From Sipunculus nudus (Eukaryota; Annelida; Sipuncula; Golfingiida; Sipunculidae), in assembly GCA_026874595.1 (NCBI GenBank), contig CM049311.1:52765676-52829675 (forward strand): 64,000 nucleotides of DNA. Direction: 5' to 3'. Both the position numbers and the translations under genes were made by a program. Below, piece by piece: positions 12,901 through 27,900 of the stretch (position 1 is its first letter; each line of letters opens with the position of its first letter). The notes beneath the pieces were generated by a model. That model was not told where the DNA came from. It did not search any database and saw only the letters and a program-made list of their open reading frames with translations.

Positions 12901-15900
12901 AAGTGTAAAAATAGGTTTTTAATAAAAAATTGAGGTTTTTCCTTAATTTCTCAAAGGAACGAAGTTGCAAAGACCCAGTTTTCGGCTTGGTAGGAGATCT
13001 TGGGGACATCTAACATTATGCCGAATTTTGGATTCCTAGGTCTTACGGTTTCAAAACGTGCCACATCTACGGACGGACGGACGGACGGACGGACGGACCG
13101 ACAGACGGACGGACAACGGACAATGGACCACGACTATAGCTCAGATGACTTATAGTCAGCTGAGCTAAAAACCAATAAACATCAAAATATGCACCAAAAT
13201 CAGGTCATCTGGTACATCACATCTATGCCTCTATAACCCTGACACTGAGCTTTCACTCAAAACCTCAAATTCTGACTCCACAAGCAGCTGTGACTCTCTT
13301 TGTCATTCAACTTTTGTCATGATGATAGGAAAGTTTTCATTTTACAGTGAAACTTTGATATTAGGACTACCAACAGGACCTTGATAAAGTTGTTGTGTTT
13401 TAAGGTGGTCATCCAAGTGAGGCCTAAGCGATATAAAGAGCAAAGTAAGCAAAGTAAGTGACCATGTAAAAGTGGTTCTTGTTTTTGAGGTAGTTGCTGA
13501 ACAGAATTTGTGTGTTGATACATTCCACAGCTTTTACAATGAACTTGTATCATTTGTATAAATATTTATGCTTTCACTAAGTTTTAAGGACACTTAATCT
13601 GAAAAACATCATGACTGTTACAGGTATTACCTTATCCCTAACATCCATTATCTGCAGGACCCGAGTTGGGCCATCTGTGAGTACACTGACGGACAGTAAC
13701 CCTGATCCAGGACGAGACTTCTCACGATGAACAGCCAGCTCCATTGGGATACCCGTGGTAGATCTGATGCGAGGGGATGGTCCAAGAACTGCCTCTGCAC
13801 CTGATTGTGGTACACAGATATTGATGTTTTATTGTACGATTAACACACCCTATACATATGTCACTGTTATACTGCATGCTACACAAATATCAATACTACA
13901 AGGTCACTTTATTACGATGTCTTGTACAGAAGTGAAGACAACTGGATTGCAAATAAACAAACACATGATCAGTTTTAAAACTTGGTACCTGGATTTATAT
14001 AAAAACCATGGTTGCCTTCATATTCATGAGACTAATATTTTGTAATTTTCATGAGGATCATACCATGCAGTAACTTACAGTCTTAAGTAAGCTTATCCAT
14101 TATCAAACTGATATTTCATATTTTCTGCACAAATAACGATCTGACTAGGACCAATGACAAATTCTTGTCATTTTTAGGCAGGTTATATGAAAGACCTGAT
14201 TTTATTTATAATGCTTACCTGTGTTTTACAGAGACCAAATATTATCATTGTTATTTATAATATCAATCTGTTGTCTTCAAACTTTTACACCTACAGTCCT
14301 GGTCATGAGTATAAAATACATAAAATGCCAATGAGGCTATATCATAAATTACTGTTCATTTGTGTTGATAAGGTTCTTATATATGAAGGTTTCATTTTTT
14401 TCGCAATTAATATGTCTTTTGCGACTATTCTGAATTAGAAACCCTCACAAACAAAGTCAACCACAGTAACCCAAGTATATTGGAAAGAAGAGTATAGCAC
14501 GACAAAGCACTTAAATATATAAACAACCTACCATCTCGTAGACCCAACGTTCCTCCTGTTGCTTGCACAAAAAGGTTACCAAGAGCACACTTCAAACAGC
14601 CATCCTGTAACAGGAGATTTGTCTTATTATTTTCTATAACATGTATGTATGACATTTTTTATGGTATTAAAGTCTTCAAAATTGTTCAGGCCTGACAATA
14701 TATTTGCTCTAGTTATTTCACAAGTCAATTGATGCCAGAGTAGGTTAATGACTTAAGTTCAAACTGAAAGTCAGACTGCTGAAAGAAATTAAATAAAACA
14801 CAACAAAGTACTCCTGACTGTTTTAAAATGTCTCTATGTTTGCCCTGCACCCCGCTGCCTTCAATTTTGGTTCATGCAAATTTGTTGATTATGTACATTG
14901 AGACAGAGATTTTTTTATGGAGTCATGCTGCAAACTTGAAGCATTGAATGCAATTTTTTCAAATACTGTCTTGCCTATAATAGGTATCCCTGATATGTTT
15001 TTTAGAGGTAGGACTTGCTAGGTCTTGTTGTATCTCAAGAATTCAAGAATGCTCCTAATCACACCAACTAATTTTTAAGCATGAATAACAATAAAGGCCC
15101 CAGTGAAAATGTCCATCCTTAGGCCAAAAAAATTAAAGGTATGTTTCTCAGGCACCGCCCGCATCAATTTTTAACCCCCGCATCAAACATTTTAATTTTG
15201 ATTTCCAATCTGCAGCCACTCGGACATTTCTTTCAAGAAGATAAAATCATACAATTTCCTTTGTAATGTAGTGCTTTTACTTGTATAACAAAATAAATCT
15301 GTTCTTATCGTGCTTTTCCCATATCATTTTACATTTTTATCGAAACATGCCAAAAAGTTAAATATAAAAATCTGCCTGCCCGCATTGATTTTTGAAAAAA
15401 AGTGCCTGAGAACCATATCTTTTTTTTATTTTGGCCTTAGTAAAAAAACCAGAAACCATGAGGAATTGTGTAATCACTGAAAATAAGAATTGTTTGTAAA
15501 TTTCATGCATACATTACCATCAGAAAATTCATGTTTCAGGCATGGAACATAAGGTTTCCTCAATATTTAAATAATGGCTTTAACTGGCCAAAGACCAATG
15601 TTTTACAGAGATGCCTTATCCAGGTTAACATATTAGTCAGTAACTCATTAAAGACCCCAAAGTCACAAAAGAGCTTTAACGATATAAACATCTGAATTAA
15701 CGCAATAACTGATCAAAGATAATGACTCTTTATATGTGCCTTATTGTGCAAACATCTGAATCAACACAGTAACTGATTATAGATAACAACCCAAAATATA
15801 GATGCCTCATAGATATAAACATCTGAATCAACGGAATAACTGATTATAGATAACCCAAAATATAGATGCCTCATAGATATAAACATCTGAATCAACGGAA

Positions 15901-18900
15901 TAACTGATCGAAGATAATGACTCTTTATAGGTGCCTTATTGTGCAAACATCTGAATCAACACAGTAACTGATTATAGATAACAACCCTATAATATTGATG
16001 CCTCATTGAAATAAACATCTGAATCAACACAGTAACTGATTATAGATAACAACCCTATAATATAGATACCTCATTGATATAAACATCTGAATCAACACAG
16101 TAACTGCATGATTATAGATAACAACCCTATAATATAGATACCTCATTGATATAAACATCTGAATCAACACAGCAACTGCATGATTATAGATAACAACCCT
16201 ATAATATAGATACCTCATTGATATAAACATCTGAACAACACAGTAACTGCATGATTATAGATAACAACCCTATAATATAGATACCTCATTGATATAAACA
16301 TCTGAATCAACACAGTAACTGCATGATTATAGATAACAACCCTATAATATAGATACCTCATTGATATAAACATCTGGATCAACACAGTAACTACATGATT
16401 ATAGATAACAACCCTATAATATAGATGCCTCATTGATATAAACATCTGAATCAACACAGTAACTGCATGATTATAGATAACAACCCTATAATATAGATGC
16501 CTCATTGATATAAACATCTGAACAACACAGTAACTGCATGATTATAGATAACAACCCTATAATATAGATAGCTCATTTATATAAACATCTGAATCAATAC
16601 AGTAACTGATTATAGATAACAACCCTATAATATAAATGCCTCATTGATATAAACATCTGAATCAACACAGTAACTGATTATAGATAACAACCCTATAATA
16701 TAGATGCCTCATTGATATAAACATCTGAACAACACAGTAAGTGATTATAGGCAACAACCCTATAATATAGATGCCTAAATGATATAAACATCTGAATCAA
16801 AGGTCTAAATATATTAAAGAACCTGATGTAAACATCTAACTTAGGGCCTAACTAATATACACGTTGACATTATCAAAGTGCCTTACCAATGTAAACATGT
16901 AACTTTAGGCCTTTACTCACATAAAACTTGACATTATGGATATGTTAACATGTAACTTAAGACCTTAACTTATATACACCTTGACATTATGAAAGTGTCT
17001 TACTGATGAAAACATGTAATTTAATGCCTTTACTAACATAAAACCAGACATTATGGAAGTGTGTAACTGATGAAAACATGTAACTTAAGACCTTAACTTA
17101 TATACACCTTGACATTATGAAAGTGTCTTACTGATGAAAACATGTAACTTAATGCCTTTACTAACATAAAACAAGGGCCCTATGGGTCACGACGCTCAGC
17201 TGTTATATATGATAAGAAAATATTATTTAGAAATGAGGCACATGCTGGTTTTGTGTGGTAATAAATATAAGCTGTAATATGAGTTGTTGTTGTTTAGCTT
17301 TTGTATGATTTTGATAGTACCTTTGGAGACAGGGAAGAGGATTGATTTCATTTATTTTATTAACAAATGGAGTACTATTGTCACACAGATTTTGACTTGG
17401 CAATATAACTTATAAGCAGAATATATAATATAAGGGTTTAACTATTAATTAAAAAAAATTACAAATATTGTCCCAAATATAATTTTTATTAAAAATAATA
17501 AGAGAATCATATGATTTTTTAAAATGAAATATAACTGAAATGATTATTAAAATAATATTAAAGAATATATTCATGAATGCATTCATGAATACATTTTGAA
17601 AGTATTTGCACTGGTATTCATATACTTTCATTTTTACCTGAATTCCCATTCTTTATGCAAGAAATTTTATAATGGAGTACATAATCATATTCGTATTTAA
17701 ATACAATTACAAAGTATTCGCACCATGTCTGGTATTTATTCAGTTTTCACCAAACAATGATGTTGAGAATCCAGAATATACAAAATTCACACATTTAAAT
17801 AATGATCATAAGTACCTGGTTTTATGGCTTTTATTTATATTAAAAAATAACTGTAATAAATTCATTTTGGACTAATTTCACATCAATGTACACACTAGAC
17901 ACAGTAGGAATCTAGATTAATATTATCAACTGCATCTTTGTCTTTCATTTATTTCCATCATATGATCCCTAATGATTAGTAATGAATAATATGATTTACT
18001 TCTTTATCATTAAAATTGAACTGAAAAATACCATAGGTGACTGCATGGTGTTATTTGGAATACGTGACATTCTATCCATCGATACAAGATTCTTATATCA
18101 TCAGTAACTGCAAGTTAATTTCCTGTTATAATAAACTAACAAATTCCTTTTCTATTTTTCATTAATTTTTTATTAAAAACCAATAAAAATTAATTAATTT
18201 ATTGTTTATTGTATGTAGTTGGTTAAACTACTAGATGAGTTGGGTTGGACACCTGGATCAACTGTGGCTGGCCATAAGCTGCCTGGATTCCCTGTATGCC
18301 TCGCCTCAAGCATGCATAATTTGCTGAAAGTTCAACAAGGTCAACATACAGGTGACTCAAGAGGGGCTGGAGAGAGCCAAAGTCTGACAGGGTCTCATAA
18401 AAACATTAATAAAAGCTACAATTTTTGGCCAATTTCTTTCAGCTTTCTAAACTTAAAAGCTGAAATCCTTATGTGTGCATGATATGAAAATTATATCAAC
18501 AGTGCTCACAGGAAACAAACGTGCCATGGTCAAAGTTGGGCAAAATTTAAGTTACTAATTTTACATTTATACTAATAACTTATAAAATTTGAAAAATTCA
18601 TAACTAATTTTGGGTATTCAATTGAATCTTGATTAAATAATGTTACATCCCTGACAAAAAATCTCTAGCTTCAGCAATCCCCTTGTTAAGGGAGTAAATA
18701 TATTTCTTGATTTTTTACAAAGTGCATTATGTTTGGGCCCATAACTTAAAACAATTACGCAATACTGACATCATTCTGGCATGTGCATAGAGAATGAAAA
18801 ATATGTATATTATTTATGATTAAAGTCAGATCAGTGGTTTTGATTTTAGGCAGTCTTGAAGTGTAACAATGGGTTTTTAATGGAAAAATGAGGTTTTTCA

Positions 18901-21900
18901 TTAATATCTTGAAGGTATTAAGTCCTAGTGACCAAATTCTTGGCATGGTAGGGGATTTACGAGACATCTAGCTTAATGCCGAATTTAAGGAACTAAGAGC
19001 TGAAGCTGGGGAGCTGAGCTCTTGCAAACTGCATAACACTAGCTTGATGTATACAATATGTTACATGGTGCTTGAAAACTTGAATAAAATCTACAGTTTT
19101 TGATCAACTGGTTTCAAATTTTTGGTGTTAACAGTTGAAAAGGTAACAAAAACATGCTGTGAAAATTAAATCCACAGTACTTACAGGAAAAAAACGTGCC
19201 ATGGTCAAAGTTGGGCAAAATTTAAGGTACCAATTTTTTATTTTTATTAATATTTAAAAAAATTTAAAAGATTTTCATCTAATTTTGGGTATTCAATTTA
19301 TTTTTGATTAATTAAAGTTATATTACTGGAAAAAAGGTCCATAGCTTTAACATGTTTTGTGTTAAGTGATCAAATATCTTTCATGATTTTTTACAAAATG
19401 CATTATGTTTGGGTCCATAACTTTTTTAAATTATATAATACAGACATATTTTCTTGAATGTACATAGGAACTATATAGAGGAATATTTATGGTAAATATG
19501 AGGAAAAACAGATGAGTGGTTTTGATATTAGGCAGTCCTGAAGTGTGAAAAAAGGTTTTTAATAAAAAATTGAGGTTTTTCCTTAATTTCTCAAAGGAAC
19601 GAAGTCCAAAAGACCCAGTTTTCGGCTTGGTAGGAGATCTTGGGGACATCTAACATTATGCCGGATTTTGGATTCCTAGGTCCTACGGTTTCAAAACGTG
19701 CCACATCTACGGAAGGACGGACGGACGGACGACGGACAATGGACCACGACTATAGCTCAGATGACTTATAGTCAGCTGAGCTAACTAGACATTATGGAAG
19801 TGTGTAACTGATGAAAACATGTAACTTAAGGCCTTTACTAACATAAAACTTGACATTATGGAAATGTCTTACTGATGTAAAAACCCAGGTCTGCGTAGAC
19901 CTTCTTCTTTCGTCCACTTTCTTCAGGGCTAGTGGTATGTATGTGCCGGGCTGCAGACCCAGGCCGGCGATATCGAGTACGTATACACTGGCACTGCTGG
20001 GGGTCTTCCTGCGGGGGTCCTGAGGTGGGGAGGACCCCTCGTGTTGCAGCATCCCGCTGCTCGTCATCCTCCAAAGCTGTGAGCGCTTGCCTGGCTCCTG
20101 ACATCATTAAATATAATTAACATTAAACATGAATAATGCATAAGGGAACTGACCAATCAGGTTTCATCTTAGCACTACAGTGACCCATATATGGTGATGT
20201 ATTTTAACTAAGCTATGGTTAATATACAGTTGGTGAAATATTTATTAGAAAAGGTGCTCATCAAATTCAAAGACTTGGTTGATAGTTTCTCTTCCAAGAC
20301 TGAAATTATACAAAGGATTCAGACATTAATATAAACAGATAATCACCTGATCTGTGCCCCATTTTAAGAAAGACTGGATCTCTGACTGAGTTTAATAATA
20401 AGTAAGTATAGGAAAGTCATTTTATCCTCTCAAAGTCAAAATAAAAACAAGATGATTAGGACTGAAATTAAATGCAGGGAAGCATAGTACTACAAGTTAA
20501 ATATGGCCAGTGGTCATGAACCAATAGAGAAATATAACCGTGATAGCATAATAAATTTATACATATATCCATGTGACCCTGCTCTGCATGACACCTGCCT
20601 ACCTTGCGTTTGAGGAGAACACTCTGACCATGAGGTACATCGAGGACTAGCTCCCTGCAGGAAGGGTCACTGGACGAGACGTGCCAGCCGCTCTCAATCC
20701 CTCTCACCTTATAGCTACAATAACATGTCTCTTTTATCTGAATCAGGTTTAAATATCTTACATCAAAATTCACAAATGTGTTGAACACTCAAAGAATGAT
20801 GGTCATATATTTCTTTTATATTGTGCAGTTCAAATTTATTCAGGATCCAAAGAGAAATTTAACATTGTGGGTAGCATTTTATCTTTATTACTCTTGAGTA
20901 GCAGGTTTTAACATATTATATCAATTCCATAAAGTGCTCCCATTACCGAGTGGATCTGTTCACTTTAATAAAGGAACTAATGTCTCAAGTTTACAATGAG
21001 ATCTAATACATCACCTTAAGAAAATGTCCAACAGCTAAATAAAATGTCGGTGTGATAGAAGGATTGCTACAGAACTTTTTAATCTAGTATCTAGTGCAAC
21101 AGTATGGCACTTACTTAAGGCACTATATTCAGAAAATTCTTTTCGTTTTAGATATTTCACTATGAATCTCATTTAAAATGAAACAAACAGTTCCTTTACT
21201 GGAGAACCTCTTACATAATTGAAACTTACCCACTAAAGGTTGCTGTAAATGCGATGTATATAAAATTTTCATAGCAGAGCTGCTCCCCGGCTGCGACCAC
21301 GTCCATGTTGTAAGTGGCCTTGGTACCTCCAGGGACACTCAAGGTCAGGTAAGGGTCAAGGGTCGGCTCATCCCATGCATAGGCAACTAAGAAATTTATG
21401 AAAAAGGAGATGTGATACACTACCAGTTAAACCGCTGAGTGACTGATAGGTCATGGTGCTCAGTTTATGAGAAAGACTTGTGACACTATGGTCTGCCAGT
21501 GACATTCAAAGGACATATGTTTTACTGTGGCACATCATTTTCATTGTTTTGGACAGTACAAATATTCAGTCTCAAAATTAACATTAAACTAGTGCAAAAT
21601 TTAAGGAATTGTAAATGACACAAACTGTCTAATACAATGGATAAAGCCATCAATGATTAATTTACATAATAAATTTCAATGCAATCTATGCAACAATTAT
21701 TGAAAGATTTGCAATTTTGAATGACTTTTGCTATATATGGACTATGTGTTATGAGGTCATGAACAATTTTAGTTAATCTGAGTTTATGTTTAGATAACAA
21801 TGAAATTATTAAGATCAGGTTAAGAATATCTTTAATTTTTTATATACCATAAACTCCTTCAGACAAGAATCATGACCTTGACCTGTCCTGGATCATGACC

Positions 21901-24900
21901 TTGACCTACCTGAGCTTCTAGCATTGATTGTGGTCCTTAGCCACTCCTCAGCAATCTGACTCTGGTGGTACCTCACTTGCACCTGTCATATACAATGTTT
22001 CATTTAGTTTTACTGGATTTCAGCTTCTTTAAACTAATACAGATAACGTTTTGCTAATTTGCTTGAATTAAGCTGGGGTTTTTATCAGACTATTTTGACC
22101 AAGCATCAGATGTCCTGCTTGTGCAAATGCATTGAAAACTTGCCTGACGACCACCCTGCCATCACGACCACCCCCACTGAGATGACCACTTTTTCTTGGT
22201 CCTTATAATTATTACTGAAATTAAGTTGGTGCTCGAGCTGGTCACAGCACATAGCTGAAGCTATGTTCACACTGGCTCCCTCGACCAAAATTTTTACAGT
22301 TAAGAGTCTGTAATGGAAGGTCAAGGCTTAAAGGCCAGTTGACAGTAGATACAAATTACGCCAGAGACTCCGGAGAGAACCACCAACCTTGAATGGGCCA
22401 ATACAACCCACTCTCATGGCAACACCTGGGATTGAAACCATGTCGTCAGCGGAGAGGCCCAGGAGTTATACCGCTCAGCTGTCCAGGCCCCCTTTTCTTG
22501 GTCCGGGTCTAATGTAAATCACCATAAAACCTCCCGCTAACACAAAGCTAACACTAACACAATCACCCTGCTAACGTGAACACTTTGGCTGGTCCTGAAC
22601 GTGGTCATGTTAGAGAGATTTCACTGTAAGTTAATAATTTTATGACACTCCCTTCCTATGACTGGATTTGTTGATTGTGCTCTATGTGTACCCTTCATGT
22701 CATGGCACAGGTGCTTGAATCCTTAAATATGAAGCCTGTTGTGGTCTGCAATACATACCTTAAACCTAATCTCAACTTATGATAACTAGTAGTCATCAAT
22801 ATTTATTATAACCAGAGGGCTGGCAAGCTGTCTTTTGTCTTGAAAATTATCCATGCCTGGTGTACTGTTGCCAGTCATGGGTGTCACATATATGGATTTA
22901 ACACTGATGGATATCTTGAAATTTAGTTATCTTTATTAAGTATAGAGGGAGTATAAGGATACAAGTGCCTGTAGTCATAGTCAGTGTTGTGTTTGCAGTT
23001 CTGTAATCTTCAGTTGTTTATTAATAGCTATAGATCACTGATATACAGAGGATGAAGATCAATGATGACACAACAATGGAGACACTGTATCTTATCCTTA
23101 GATACAAAGACCAAATTAGAAGCAAGGGTTAATATAAAAGTATCAGCTATAATTAAACTGGCTGATATAAGCACCTGAGTGGTAAAGGGTTAACTAGGTT
23201 GAAATTAAGTAAAAGATCAGAATGCTTCCTTTACCTCAGAGAAGTTATCTATTCTGTAAGGTGGTGGCATTTTGCTGGCATCACTGAACACAACGAAGAA
23301 GGTGGCACCCTGCAGTGCCACGTCCACACGGATAAACAAACACTCATTGTCCATGCCCCTACAAACATAATACACAAACAGATGTAAACTTTTGTGAGAA
23401 TAATGGAGAACCTTAAAACTTTTGTTTTATTCATTACTTTATGACCATCTAATGAATGGTAGTGGGACAATCCGATACATGTTCCTTCTTTGAAGCATAG
23501 TAACTCAGTAACAGAAGTTAAAATATGGAAATGTGTTTGCGTTTGTCTTTGAAGAAACAAGTCTCCTGACTGAAGAAAGACTTCAAATTTGTTTGGGAGA
23601 AACTGTTCACAACTTTGACACTTTCATATTAATTTACCTTCCATTTACCTGTAAGGTTGCATAGTGAGTAATCCATAAACAGGCATAAAGTAGATACTCA
23701 AGTAATTAAGGTCTAAGGTCTAAAAATCCTAAAAATTTACTTCTAGGATATTGGTGAACAAGCAGACCAATGTTGTATTCATATTATTTCACATGTGTTG
23801 TTGACATTAAATTGCATCACTGAGAAAAAGCAGCATTTCAACTGACTTACCATGCTAACATGGATTATATACAAAACCATGTGTGTCACTAAGAAAACAA
23901 CACCTTCTTCAAGAATCATTGGTCAACTACAAACTGATATATCTGTGAGAGATGACTGACAAACAGAAAAGTAAGCTGAGGCAGAGAAATGTTTTACCTA
24001 AGTTGTTGGTCGCTGTTTATTGACACTAATTAGTGCAAGCCAGGATAACCTGGTGACCTAGTGACCTAATTACTAGTGGACAGGCTCTCAGACCATAAGC
24101 TCCATCTATTTCTAAGTCTGACACTTGTAGAATTGATATTTGGTGTTAAATCACTTTTTTATACATGACAAATGACTGGGATAAATGCAGGAGTGAAGGT
24201 ACCAAGTCAGAGAATGATATGGACTCATGTTATACAACTGGCACCATACATGTACCATATTGACTCATGTTATTCAACTGTCAGTCTGTCACCATACATG
24301 TACCATATGACATATGACTGTGACATAAACCCTACCTGATGTTCACATGAAACGAGTTCACTTGATCAATACGGAAACCTCCAGACCAATGACAGTCAAT
24401 GTCATGGAGTGGTCGGACACACAGCAACGGGTCAAGGTCATTACGTGGCCAGTGGAATGACAGCTTACATCCAGGTACCGCTGACAGGTGTCCTGAGCCA
24501 GCCTTGGTGCCCTGAGAAATATATTTGATCAAATAAAATATTTTAAACAGAGCAATAAAATACAGAAGCAACTCAATTCAATAAATGGCTCAATTATTTA
24601 TAATACATATATACTACATGTATTGCCAATTACAGCTTGATCGACACTAGATATTGATCCTGAAAAATAATTAAATCACTAAAATGAGCCAGGACAGACA
24701 ATAAAATCATAAAGATGATTCCTTTATTATTTAAAGCTTGTGAAAAAGGTGATAACTGAAATGATGAGTAAAGAAATGAAAAAATATCACAGATATTTTT
24801 AATTATGATAGCACAGTAACCTAAGCAGTCATGTACTGACAAAGGCATATGATATTGTCTAATATTTGATACCTGACTTCAGACTGAAGTAAATGCAGTA

Positions 24901-27900
24901 CACTTAAAGTTCCATTTTCAAACTGAAGTTGAAGGTTTATCCATGACATGTTTAACCTTTGTTAACAAAGCAAGCGCTACACTTAGGTATTAGCTTCATA
25001 CAGCATTACTCGCCACATTTGATTATACATTAAAAAAGTGACCAATGGTAATGACGCCCAGCTGAGTACATTTACAGGATGTATCCTTTTTTGATACAGA
25101 TAGTACCTACTGCCATAATTTTATGGTTCATGTGTTTTTTTTATTTATATTGAAAGATATATTGAATATATTGAATATATTGAAAGATAGAATGAATTTA
25201 TAAAACATTGCTAGGGACTAGTGTGACATGATGCTTTTATCAAGACTTTTTCTGGCTGTTATTTATCAGGTTCCAAATTAATTTTGTGCAAACATTGTTT
25301 GAAGACTTTAAGTGGTGCCAGCAGTTTAAAAATATATGCAAAACTAAAGATATACAATATACATTAAATTTACAAACACACATAAAGTAAATTCCAAGGT
25401 ATTTTATACATTGAGAAATTAGATGTTTTGTGTCAATTTTTACCCAAAATTGTTAGTAACATTTTTTTATGAACTGGTTCGGCTGAGTTTGTTCATCTTG
25501 TTCCTCTTGTTCAGATCAATGATCTGTTGATGGTATTACAATGAATGAGGATAAAGGCAACCATACAGTCAGGGTAATATGCATATATTAAAGAGGCCCA
25601 ATCACTTATCTGACCTTTATAAACTAAAGGTAATCCATTGGAGCTTTTATAAAAAAAATAGGCCTGAAAACGTTGATATCACTGCACACAGGCTGATTAT
25701 TCAACAAGGCCATCATGCAGCAAGTCAGATAAGTCAGAGTTTTGCAAATGGCAAATTTACCTCCGCATATATGCAACCTACCACCTAAGGTTACATGTTT
25801 TTCCTGATTGTCCACATTGCTGTGTTTTACAAACATATTGTTGATAAACAAGTTCATACATCCTTCACAAAGGCCTAATAAGAACTTTTCATAACCAGAA
25901 TTACCCTTAGATCATAAATATATACACAGAGGAAGCCAGAAATCTCATAAATTAGGTTTTTCAAAAGGTAGGTGAATGGGCAGCCTTAAGCCTTCAAGAT
26001 TGCAGGTTTTATATGCAAATGGCTAGGAATAATCAAGAAGTCATAACCCGTCATTAGGGCCAACCTCTTCAGGTTCTATCCAGATTTCACTATTCTGCCT
26101 TCAAGGGTTTTTTTTTCATAGGTACAATTAAACCTGTCTGAAAGACCACCTCTCTTATAAGACCACCTGTCTTCTAAGAAAACCCCTGGATGATCCAAAA
26201 GCATTCACACTGGTTATAACTGACCTCTCTAATTAGACCACCTGTTGGCTAGTCCAATTGGTGGTCTCACAACACAGTTTTCACTGTATTTGAATAATGG
26301 CTACCATTTGTGTACTGTTAAAGGCTATATGGAATGATGACAAACGAAAGGGTCACCACTACAGCTCAGATAACATTCAGTCTGCACCAATCAAGAAGTC
26401 CTTAAAATTGATAAAAGTACTTGATGAAAAGATGATATCTTATTTAAAATGACAGTTGGACAATGCTGACCGCATTATATAGATGATAAATTGGTAAATC
26501 TTGCTTTGTTGAACCCTTGATCCTATCAATCATTCAATGTGGTAACAATAAATATCAGAGAAAGAGAGAGAGAGAGAAAGGGAGAGAAGGGAGAGATGTA
26601 AGTCAAATTTCCCATTCCACTTTTTGTGTCAATGGAGGATACTTTAGCATTCAAAAATTATTTTAGGGTTAATTATGACCCCTTTGTTGTTGTAATTTTG
26701 AAGTAGTGCAAGAGTGATCACTTTCAATAACACTGTTGTATTTTATTGTAACGCAATAAAACATTTGTTGAAAACTAGATGTGTCAGAAAGACACGAGTG
26801 CCCCCGCCTAGAGAAAATTAGAAATATTTGTTAAAGTTTGTAAAATTTTCTATGTTTAGGAGCTGCCATACGGTCCAAAGTAGGTGAACCAGGACAAAAT
26901 ACAAAATTGATCTGTAAGTGGTCATTATGCACCCACACACCATAAATCTGGCCAATATCCACAGGCATTGTGAAAACAAGTCATCAGTAATTTTTATGAA
27001 ATTTCTATGTGCAGGAGCTGTCATACAATCAAACGGCGACAAAACACAAACTTGAACTGCAACTGGTCATGATTTGGCGAGGTACAATAAATCAGGTCAA
27101 TATCTGCAAGCACTGCAATAAAAAGTCTGTACAACTGTTTGATTTGGGAATGACGGAAAGTCTCTACATGTGAAGTTATCATGAAAATTTCTTTTTGCAT
27201 GAAATTTTGTTCTTTGGGCGTCTTTCGGGACATCTGTAAATGGTCATGATCAAGCCACACACCATAAATCAGACTAATATCTGCAGGCCTTGCGAAAAAA
27301 AAAGTCTGTACATGTGCAATTATCATGAAAATTTCTATTTTTCATGAAATTTTCTATGTTCAGGAGCTGTCATATGGTCAGAAGTAGGTCAACGGGGATG
27401 AAACGCAAACTCGATCTGTAACTGGTCATAATCTGCCCACACACTAAAAATTAGGCTAATATCGACAGGCATTGCAAAAAAAAGTCTGTACATGTGCATT
27501 TATCATGAAAATTTCATTATTTCATGGTATTTTTTATGTTCAGGAGCAGTCATCCTGTCAAAAGTGGGTCAACCAGGACAAAAAGCGAACTCGATCTGTA
27601 AGTGGTCATTATGCACCCACACACCAAACATTAGGCCAATATCTGCAAGCATTGCAAAAAAAAAGGCAGTACATGTGCATTTGTCTGGAAAACTTCTATT
27701 TTTTTCAGTAAAATTCTCTATGTTCAGGAGCTGTCATACGGTTGAAAGTAAGTCAACTGGGACGAAAGGCAAACTCAATCTGTAACTAGTCACAATTTGT
27801 CCACACACCCAAAATCAGGCTAATATCTGCAAGCATTGTGAAAAATGTCTGTACATGTACATATATTTTGAAAAATTCAATTTTTCATGAAATTTTCTCT

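Noticed and set aside
12116-13009. Recurrent small ORFs starting MSPRSPTKPKTGS / MSPKSPTMPRIWS in several places
   Set aside because: They are the same module of family A repeated twice per copy; similarity reflects element copies, not a protein family, and lengths and frames drift.
16024-16517. Minus-strand ORFs with MFISMRYLYYRVVIYNH repeats
   Set aside because: By-product of the 72-bp satellite; no start context, no domain, and units vary by frame-breaking indels.
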